Shown here: piece after piece, positions 55,340-64,000 of the stretch
Numbering within the stretch: position 1 is the stretch's first letter
Layout of the letters: each line of letters starts with the position of its first letter
The notes under the pieces: generated by a model
Database searches by the model: none
What the model was told of the DNA's origin: nothing
Seen by the model: the letters and a program-made list of their open reading frames with translations, nothing else
Position numbers and translations under genes: made by a program
DNA from: Sclerodactyla briareus
Lineage: Eukaryota; Echinodermata; Holothuroidea; Dendrochirotida; Sclerodactylidae
DNA length: 64,000 bases
Direction of reading: 5' to 3'
NCBI GenBank assembly: GCA_026419785.1
Contig: JAODTK010005774.1
Location: forward strand, 100,063-164,062

Positions 55340-57440
55340 TGTCACATTAGGGGTGTGTACCATATATTATAGATCGATTCGCCGACGTTCCTTCAACTGA
55401 AATGATGATCAAGAAGGCTTTCAGGGTTTGCCAGCCGTCACTGAGCCGACGACGTCGCTGACATTCGATCCTAGACCTGGCTATAACGCTGGACACACGA
55501 TGCAGTACTTAACGAATGTATGCATCCATATGTAGTTCCATACTATCATCAGCGCTATCACCATTGCGAAACTTAAGCCACATATCTACGATTGACGTCA
55601 CTTGTCAAGAGCGAAGTCTCAATCCCTCAGTCGGTCTGGTTCCGGCGGGCGGTCGGCGGCGGGATCGGGTTCGGGGCCATTTTGTTAAGTACTTACTCAC
55701 TCATATCGGCCCATTTCGCTGGATACTAATTCCACTCTGTTAGTTCCGCGAAACTGTTCCATTATCGTGTTGCTAAGGCAACGTTCGATCGAAAACAGTG
55801 TCCGCTTTTTTACCCTACCCAGGTGTCCGGGTGGTTTCCAGGTTACTATATAGTAATACACTGCACTCACCGAAGACTTTGCGACTAGCCTACCCCCCAC
55901 ATAGTTTTTCACTACGCACCGTTAGGCGCATGCGCGGATTTAAATGTGCCGCTGTGTAACACACATGTCAAGCGTTGTTTTGCTTCCGGGTTGGGGTTTT
56001 CATTAATAATAATAAAAAAAACCTAACTAAATTGCCCGAATATCAAATAATTAATAATAATATTTTTTTAAAATATTCTTTTCCAAGTAAATGAAGTAAA
56101 TCCATACTTTTTGGCAATATGTAACACTAATAGCCTATAATGTAATACCAACCCTATAGAATATCGAGACTTTTCAGATTGCTGAGTCGCGGGCTGTCAT
56201 AACAATCTACTGGGCGTGGCCACTGGGATAGGAATTTTGCCAGTGGTTGAAGTACTTATTTTCAACACCCCTCAAGTCTACTTTTAATGAATAATATAGA
56301 TCTCCATGGCAACTTCAGATTTTCGCGACGAACAGGGGGATGAATTTATAGTTGATGGCCTCTGCGAGTGACGTCAGCAACACCAAAAACAGCTGGCCTC
56401 ACAATTCCGTCGATGGTCAGTGAAAAAAACCCCGATGAATGGCTACACGAATTAAATTCAGAGACGGAAACGCAGAGGAGAAGACATGAACCTTTCTTTG
56501 GAAAAACCCTAAGGGAAATTAACACCCAGAAATAGGAATATTCTCACTGGGAATTAGTGCTAATCCCATCGAACGCAGACCATGTGTGATGTGATGACGG
56601 ATTATAGTCTATGTCTAGCTCTATGCTAGTTGTTTTGATTGAGAGAGGAGACCACTCATCCTATGATTTTGCTAGGGGATAGGCCTTTGTTTTAAGATGT
56701 TTACTTCATGTTTGCAAGGAAATTGTTCATGTTTGAATGAGAACCAGGCCCTAGCCTATCAACACTGGTATATAGTTACATACACTGTGCTTAGCAAACA
56801 GTTACTTGTAGCAGCTAGCTCTGCATCAACACCATGTCATATGGCTTGGAAGAAGCACTGTTTCAACCCAGGGGGCTTGTACAAACAACTTTTGTTGGGG
56901 TATATTTTGTTGAGACTGACTGAATTATTATTCCCCCCCTATTCCTTTTTTTCGCTATATTTCCTTCCTTTCCTCGACCCCGCCTGAGGCAGTCCGCAAT
57001 GAGGGTGCGGGGGTATAAACGGGACAGCTATTGCCCACAATTGCCATGTTAATATTGCCATTTATCGCCAGACTACGCCGGCTACCAAACAACTTGTATG
57101 CAAGTCTCAGAGCCCAACTTTTTGTTACTTAGAGACTTTTTTGTTTCTCTAGTTCTATACGTAAAGATGGGCTTCTCACCCCCACAACCCTCCTGATTTA
57201 TGCCCCTAAAGTTGCACCATCACTCTAGAAACCAGCTGCCGTCAACTCTCCAGAGTTGTGGGCTAATCGTTATCATCTTTGAAGTCCCCATTATGGGTTG
57301 ATATATTTGTCTTGTGCAGAGGCGCAATTTTGTAGGTCATACAATTGATGCCCCTTCACCCCCCTCCTAACCTGATTTAGTGCACCTAGCTGAAGACACT
57401 ATGGCTTGCACACAAGGAACGGACTGACCACTTTGTTTCA
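55340..57440. other. no firmly supported feature; possible upstream exons
   Basis: A small frame at 56,413-56,535 reads MVSEKNPDEWLHELNSETET and ends after 40 codons. It has protein-like composition and lies 1 kb before the exon pair below, so it might be a 5' exon, but no GT donor follows in frame. Nothing else is supported. Confidence 0.2.
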
Positions 57441-57487
57441 GACTATAATATTGTCCTGTTGATTTTTTTACCCTTGTCACTCTTGAG

Positions 57488-57636
57488 ACTTTGCATTACA
57501 TGGGCGCCCTTTTCCCCTAATGACAAATTTGGACATCGGTCATCCTCTGACAAAGGAACCTTCCTGTACAATCTTTGGCAACGTTGGCGTTTCAGAGACA
57601 ACACTGTGATGCTTGGAGCTGTTGTGATTGATAAAG
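57488..57636 (+). CDS. unidentified host gene, upstream exon
   Basis: The frame ends with NLWQRWRF, then TVMLGAVVIDK and one base of the next codon. It is followed at 57,637 by GTAAGA, a near-perfect 5' splice site (AAAG|GTAAGA). The joined codon with 59,026 keeps the frame. The exon start is uncertain: I chose the AG at 57,486-57,487 after a T/C-rich stretch; another AG at 57,441 is possible, and the frame is open from 57,390. The protein family is not recognised. Confidence 0.5.
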
Positions 57637-57786
57637 GTAAGATGAATACTAACTAATAATGATGACCAATAATTAATTTTTCATACTCCTCTTTGAGTGT
57701 TGCTGAAAATATGATGTCTGGTCATATACTGTTCCTGGTACTTGCCCCTTTCACCTGATAGTGACTTGGTCAACGCAACCCCGCAC

Positions 57787-57787
<1 letters not shown>

Positions 57788-57819
<32 letters not shown>
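57788..57819. repeat. 32-base C-tract in the intron
   Basis: An uninterrupted C run, the longest in the window, lies 150 bp after the 5' splice site. Confidence 0.95.
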
Positions 57820-57961
57820 ACACAACAATTTATCATTGCATTGTTTTGTTCTCTATTCACTCTTGATGCTACATACCCTGTAACGTTGTCACGTCATCTT
57901 GGACCTCGGGGGACTTACCAGGTTGTTCCAACGACTTATGGCTAATGGTACCCACAGTGGT

Positions 57962-58078
57962 GTGGAGTCGAGTCCAACCAATGTGAGTCCAAGACCGAGT
58001 CCTCACCATCCGCGTCCAAGCGAGTCCTCAACCTCGGAGTCGAGTCCTTGTGTCCGAAGTCCAGGAGGTCCCTAATTC
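57962..58078. repeat. degenerate GAGTCC repeat in the intron
   Basis: GAGTCC, often as GAGTCGAGTCC or GAGTCCAAG, recurs about ten times in 117 bp. Confidence 0.8.
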
Positions 58079-59025
58079 CAAACAACTTGGCACTTTAGCA
58101 GAACTATATGGTATCAGGTTCAAGAAGCAAAGTTATTGCTGTTAGTTGTACCTTGCATCACCACCCCCCACAAATAAAATAACAGAGTATATTGGTTTGT
58201 TGCATATTCCTTTCCTTCTTTCCACACAAATTTGGGTTTGCCCATACCTGTTTTAAGTTTTAGTCATCATTAGTTAATTCTTGTTTTACCATACCTTCCA
58301 CACCCCGACAAACCTTGCGTCATCATTGGGAAGTTTCATAACCTTCCATTAAACTGCAAATTGCATTACAGGCAGTGCAAAACGAAACAAAATAAGTGCC
58401 CTAAACACCTCATGTATATAACGTCCACCTATCCCCACCTCCCACATTGGCAACTCTAGGACAATAATAACTTTCCAGAAAGCAGTATCACTTTGAAGTA
58501 TTTTATTCATTGCATTTCAAGAACTCAACATATCCATCTTTATAGACAGGCGTCCATAGTGTATAGTACCTCATAAGTGCTACCTGCTAACAGGCTAACA
58601 GCCATTCCGGACAAGCGCAGTTAGTCATAAAAATGCACTATTTGCTATAACTTTGGATTTTGATTTGAGTGATTTCTGGAGACATTGACAACAAGACCAG
58701 TAACATCGGCATTTATAATTTTCAATGTTGATGTAAAATATCCGCATTATAACACCCAAGTTTTCGGGATTTCCTTGTGGATTTTTTTTCTTAGAGGTTC
58801 TTGACCCGGACTCCGGACCAAGTATGAGCTTCTCCATCCAGGTGGGTCGAGTTATCGTGTTCACAAGCCAGCGTCACATACACACATACACACAGCTACA
58901 TATATACACCCTGTCATGACTGCATATATTCCTCTGACTTCATCAAGGAATAAAAAAGCTCAGTCTGTTCAATTACATAATTGCAAAGAATAGTTTCATT
59001 ATTCGCCAAGTTCCTCTTTCTTCAG

Positions 59026-59243
59026 GTCATCTGGATGTATACACTGATTGTTATCGTCGTCATCGAGTCCAGCAAGTGTTCTGTGATGATTTCGACCGCC
59101 TCGCCTCTTGGCTATTGGCTGGTCCTGAAGCTGGTGAATCGGCCTTAAATCAGAGAGGCTTTGGCAAACTCTTCAATGACCCCCCGAGACAATTTGCAAC
59201 ATTGCTGCATGTTATCTTGGTCCATGATCTTGCAAAACCTTGA
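59026..59243 (+). CDS. unidentified host gene, downstream (terminal?) exon
   Basis: The exon follows TTCCTCTTTCTTCAG, a strong polypyrimidine tract and AG. Joined to 57,636 it reads VIDKGHLDVYTDCYRRHRV, then FCDDFDRLASWLLAGPEAGE, NQRGFGKLFNDPPRQFATLL and a stop at 59,241-59,243. The intron is 1,389 bp, phase 1. The composition (mixed charge, regular hydrophobics, no low complexity) is that of a folded protein. I cannot name the family. The stop may be the true C-terminus, or the exon may use a donor before it; no strong GT donor is visible. Confidence 0.55.
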
Positions 59244-62200
59244 TGAAGACATGTGCATCAAACAGGTGTCCACATACTCTCAAGGCATTCCTGTATTAGG
59301 GATTTTTCAAATCATACACAACTCCGGACAAGTTACATTGAGAACTCTCTTCTCTAGGCAGTAGGGTTGGCCCTGAATCGAGCGAGAGAGGACTAGAGGT
59401 ATATACTCCTCATTGTGTTCCATTGCATTTTCTCTGCCACTTGCATTGTTTTCCTTGGTCTGCTCTTGCTTTGTTTGCAATTCAAACAACACATACATCA
59501 ACAGTCCTCCTGTCCTTGATGATTTGTCCATTTGCTTTGCAATTTGTTTACTAGGTTTAAAATGCAAACATGGCAAGAAGTACTGAAATAATTTTCCCCA
59601 GCATCCAACGGAGCAATAATTCAAATATTATTCTATGTATTCTTTATTGTTTTGAATTTGGCGGTTGCCCTCAGCGGTTTCACTTTTAACCCAACCAAAT
59701 ATCATGCCATTGAGGATGTTTTTTGGGTGGTGCATAGAATATTTCTGCTGAGTTGTTACATCAGAGTATAATGATACATCAAGACAGAGATTATTATATA
59801 CCCCTTACTTGGATCCTCCCCAGCTCACCATCGAATCTTCTCAATATATTTTTGTCCTGTACAATAGAAGAGAATTATATTGCCCGGTAAAAAGGTACGC
59901 CATAATCTGCTGGTTTATTAAGGCTATAACTCATGCAGAGTAAATCCAGTCCTTGTAAGTCTGTAACTTCCGAGTCTCTACCCTCTCACCCATCAGTGGT
60001 CGGAGTGGGTACCACGAGATTTGTCTATGGGGTTGGGGGCTCTGAGGTCGGACCCAAAAAATGTGCCCTCATTTATGGCCTCACCCTACCTATCGGAGAA
60101 TAAATGCAATGTTTGGGGGCCCCCTCCTAGCTCAATGCTGTCAACATGCTGCCATGACGTCATTGAACATAGAATGGTGGTATTGTGTAAAAAATGTAAT
60201 AGTCACATGGGTCGGAGGAGGGGTGGGAGGTCCGTCCTCAAATTGCCCCTCTCATACGTCACTGCACTCGCCCATACCTCATGTTTGTGCAATTACATCA
60301 TCCGCCTATATGCCTGCACCACGTCACGCCCTAGCCGAATCTGCCAGAAAGAATAGACCAGCAAAAACACCGTAGAGCACACTAGGCGAAAGAGGCCACC
60401 CTGATATGTTGTAGATCATGGTTGGCATGCTTGCGTGTACCTCATATTTGTGAGGAGTGAGGTGTCAGAATCGGGCTGACTTGTAGTGCGAGTACAGGTA
60501 CATAACCCAGCGTTCTTAGGCAGTCACTACGATTTAATATGAAACTACAGTTTTAAGGAGCCATCTTAGGCTCAATGGTTCATACAGGGAAGTTTGTAAC
60601 CCTGTACCCATCTGATTGTGGATTGAGCACCACGCTAATTCCCGCCTTCTCTTTTTAGCTAGTGTCCGTCGCTCAGATAATGGCTTAGGGGACAGCCACG
60701 TCGGACCGCCCGTCGACATCCACGGGATTTTATGTTACATGTTAGCATTCATCGAGCTACTTTTTCCTTAAAGTCTGAGCGAGTGGTCGTAATTGCCATC
60801 AAACTGCGAGCACCGGGCTGAACTACCCATGTGTGGTAACCTATTGACGGTTTTGGTGAGTTCACAAATTTACTCTGTCGCGGAAGCCAAAAAAAAAAAC
60901 ATGGGCATACAGTTAAGTACTGCTATGCTTTCTGACTATGCAGCTATGATTTTTTTTTTATAAACTTAATAATGTTACTTTTGTTGCAGATCTAGGAACA
61001 ACCACTTGGGCAAATAGTATGACACCTCTGAGTACGAATACCAAGCCAATGAGTAAAGTACCCTGTGCTTGTGCCGCTTGGTCACCGCCGGATCGGCGGG
61101 TGCATGGAACACGACAGTAGTACGTGGCTAGGTGGCTTTAACAGTTTCAAGTCCATGAATGCTTTCGTAAGTGATTTATAATTAGATTGGTTTACACCTC
61201 AGTTCAACCCCTTTTTGTATGCCGACTGCGATGCTGTTATGCTTTGGAGTGGATAAAATTGGATTCCCTGGCTTTCTTGCTTCTCTTCTTGAATAGTGTT
61301 CAGAGAATTTAGGCGTCCATCATCCGATAACGTAAGTGCATTATTCAATCCTTTTCCATAGAGCAATGGGCAATGGACAAAAATGGTAGTGGAAAGGGTG
61401 ACTTGAGATGACACCATAAAAACTGTTCATATGACCTAGGAAGGGATTCGGGAGGGGAGCGGTAATCAACATGATGTGCTAGATTGCCTTAGCGTAGAAT
61501 TCTGTAGTCCCAATGTGGGAGCCTGATATATACAGCCCATTTGAAGATCTTTCACAATAGGCAAAGAATGGGCCTAGTGTGGCTACTTGTCCCACACCTC
61601 CCATGAAGTATTTCGAATGCATGGTTTACTTAAGACCTGTGACCTGTTTTTATGCTGACGTATGAACTATAGAATATTCAAGCCCAAATTCATATGCAAT
61701 AAACACGCCAGATTCATTTCTGAAGTTATCATGCGTGGTGCTACATCATACACCATGTATGCTTATACCTATTCCCCGCGAAAAATTAATGCACCATTAG
61801 TATGAGATATTCACTGTCAAGGAAAATGAAGTTGCCCGTGAAGCGGCCCGGTTCATCAGTTTTTCTGATAGTACATTCACTTGTCTTCACGGAAATTATT
61901 ATCCGTTATCTTGGGGGGAACTTTCCTACATTTTATTCATTAAAATAAAACGGAACGGCAGGAAACGTTTACAATTTGGAGGTAATTGAGATTCTGTGCT
62001 GGTCGGCGACAGTTCGGACTTCCCTTCTTCCAACATTATCACTGAATTTTGCCTTGGAAATGTGATTGTTATGCCCTCAAGACTTATTTTTGCGACGTGG
62101 GAACATCGTTTATCATTTTTCATTCCATAGTTTCTTGTCCCAGGGTCGTTTTTCGATCAACGGACCATCACTTGTTACGGGCAAACGTCAGTAGCAACGC

Positions 62201-62515
62201 GCCCTGGTTGTTTATTTATCGTGACGTTGCATATCAAGCCCGCGTGATGTCAGTATTCATGACGCTGAACTAAATTTGTACAGGCAGTGCCGGGGGGCGT
62301 AACATACGTGAACCTACTGTAGTAGTGAAGAAAGCGTTGCTGGTTATCGAATGTAGTCACTAGTCTTCAACATCAAGATATGCACTTATTAACAGACAAG
62401 TTTGACCAACGTTTCAAAAGTAAACAAGAAACTCCGGAACGAGTTTTAAGGCATGTGAACTGCCGGGTAAGGTAGAGTCCCAATGAATAGGCACAGAAAT
62501 ACGGTCGTAGTCGTC
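59244..62515. other. no firmly supported feature
   Basis: A 105-codon minus-strand frame at 59,307-59,624 (with ENNASGRENAMEHNEEYIPL) has protein-like composition but no domain or splice context. Overlapping plus-strand frames lie at 60,021-60,375. I do not call genes here. Confidence 0.3.
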
Positions 62516-62523
62516 TTGTACAA

Positions 62524-63616
62524 CAGGCGCTCGAAACGTTTTTGGCTAGGCTCATAAACCACTTATCATATACCCAAGGCGGGATACAAATCCTAACGAT
62601 CGTTCGAACCCGGCGCATTCAATGTGAAATATCGAGATCGACCGGCCGCTATAGACCAAATTTACACTCCTCAACGTTAACCCACGAAACATTCTTTTAA
62701 CATGGTACCTGCTCTTATCGACGAGCGTGACTGGTAAACTCGCGAAATCGGAAAAAGTTTCTGGCTCACAGGTTGACATCTGCATTTGACGAGTGGCGCG
62801 GCCACTCGAATAGTCGGGGTGCCAACCAGCGCCTTGGACCTTAGTTGTCTGGAGCGTACTACCCTGCGGGAATACGAACTCGCAAAATTAAACTACATAG
62901 TAGGAATTCGGGACTGCTATGGACATGGGAAGTATCTACCGATTATGTAAGTAGCCATTCTCACAAGTATTGGATTTTGCTCTCTAAAGAGAAAGTTAGA
63001 ATTTCCGTTATTCCGGACATAGGCAGGTGAAACGAGCAATTGGCACTCGAACTGACTGCTTTGGTCTTGTGCCTTGCCGCTTGTCATTTCTAGTCAATTA
63101 AAAGGACACTGACTCGGCTTTAGTTGCTTTAGTGAAAAATTTACATTGTCTTTTTATTTTTGAATATTCCATTAGGCACAGAGCGGATTAAGAATTATTT
63201 TGAATTCTCAGAACTTCGAATATAATATTTCTCCGTTATTCAATGCAATATATTCCGGATTTTGTTAGTTATAATCACTTTTCCCTCAGTGCCTACTGCT
63301 CCCAGACAACTAAGTCCAAGGTGATAATCGGCAACCCCTATATCCGATGGCCGCGCAGCTCGTCAAATGCAGATTCACCTGTTGTCTCCAACAACTTTTC
63401 CGATTTTCGCGAGTTTACCAGATTTCAAGATCGTCGATAAGAGCAGGTACCATGTTAAAAGAAATCTTCGTGGTTCACTTGAAGCGTTTAATTTCTCTAT
63501 ACCGCCGGTCGATCTGGATATCGCATTTTAATGCCGCCGGGTTCGACGATCGTTAGGATTTGTATCCCGCCCTTGTGTATAGAAAGTGTAGTCTATCAAA
63601 ACGTTTTGAGCGCCTG
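62524..63616. mobile_element. TIR element with 8-bp target duplication, hAT-like
   Basis: The left arm (62,524 to about 62,810) reappears in reverse complement from 63,616 to about 63,330. Shared words include CAGGCGCTC(G/A)AAACGTTTT, GGCGGGATACAAATCCTAAC, GATCGACCGGC, TTTTAACATGGTACCTGCTC and CTGCATTTGACGAG. TTGTACAA (62,516-62,523) and CTGTACAG (63,619-63,626) border it and match at six of eight bases. The CAGG start and 8-bp duplication fit hAT. About 0.5 kb of unique sequence lies between the arms, with no transposase. Confidence 0.75.
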
Positions 63617-63626
63617 TGCTGTACAG

Positions 63627-64000
63627 AGTGTAACCGTGTCGTACTCAAGTAGGGGGCCTAGTATAGGCGGTGGGCCGCAAGTCTGAATTAGCTCAAAATT
63701 AGGTTGTATGACCCCCTAAAAAGGGCTCAACAAGTTTGTATGAATTAAATCTAATGATGTCAGGAACAACATACTACAGTTACAAGCACAACTCCGGGTA
63801 CATGAGCGCGTGGGGGGCGTTGAATAGGGTCTCTTTTAAAATGGGGGTTTGTATGGAGTGATTTTTTTTATCATGTTCAGTTTATTTGTGTGATAACCGA
63901 AAATTTGAACCTAGCACAAAACTCGCATATTACACTTCGAAATCATATACGAAACCCTTCTATACCACCTAGTTCTACCTAATACGAGGAGGGTAGGTAG
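63627..64000. other. no recognisable feature
   Basis: I see no gene or repeat up to the right edge. Confidence 0.4.

Overview
This window reads as intergenic and intronic DNA of an animal nuclear genome that is dense in transposons. There are no operons, ribosome binding sites or tightly packed long ORFs. There is one well-formed splice donor/acceptor pair, many dispersed repeats with known eukaryotic hallmarks, and abundant microsatellites and homopolymers. The word AGGCCT in the context TAGGCCTA recurs through the window. Together with the kinds of repeats present, this suggests a marine invertebrate, perhaps an echinoderm or related deuterostome; that assignment is an inference. Repeat copies differ from one another by many one-base indels, so consensus noise may contribute to broken reading frames.

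Left part (1-15,250): a dispersed repeat family with two copies (about 1,533-2,125 and 6,570-7,190), a compact Helentron-like element (2,528-3,414), a 67-bp minisatellite (4,087-5,477), an AT microsatellite, a TIR element with a TTAA-type target duplication that holds a tRNA-derived SINE (8,756-9,941), and a CR1-like LINE on the minus strand with recognisable endonuclease and reverse transcriptase segments (10,419-13,945), split by about 1 kb of foreign sequence.

Middle (15,250-35,000): a PIF/Harbinger remnant (15,256-16,270), a second LINE reverse transcriptase fragment (17,340-17,770), the C-terminal end of a hAT transposase (20,310-20,763), and a 4.3-kb element with roughly 0.9-kb terminal inverted repeats and an internal satellite (22,036-26,328). 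Then come a CUB-like open frame next to another Helentron-like element (28,825-29,943), a repeat with ATGGCGGCCAT hairpins (30,850-31,330), and a GC-rich block (31,950-34,860) that carries a broken Ty3/gypsy integrase fossil and a SINE tail.

Right part (35,000-64,000): a second ATGGCGGCCAT repeat copy; four more Helentron-like elements (36,967-37,616; 39,459-41,525; 41,829-42,490; 48,736-50,885); a 200-bp tandem repeat (42,785-43,480); a 1.65-kb tandem duplication (44,731-48,085); a hAT-like element (52,050-53,288); two exons of an unrecognised host gene joined by a phase-compatible intron (57,488-59,243); and a TIR element with an 8-bp near-palindromic target duplication (62,524-63,616).

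The most interesting unit is the Helentron-like family. Six copies share a 5' TATATCCCC-type end, a complementary motif near the 3' end, a GGCGG/CCGCC hairpin and a terminal CTAG followed by T. The copies carry AGGTCA half-sites spaced as direct repeats (DR1, DR4, DR5), which resemble nuclear-receptor response elements. No Rep/helicase gene was found, so the copies look non-autonomous.
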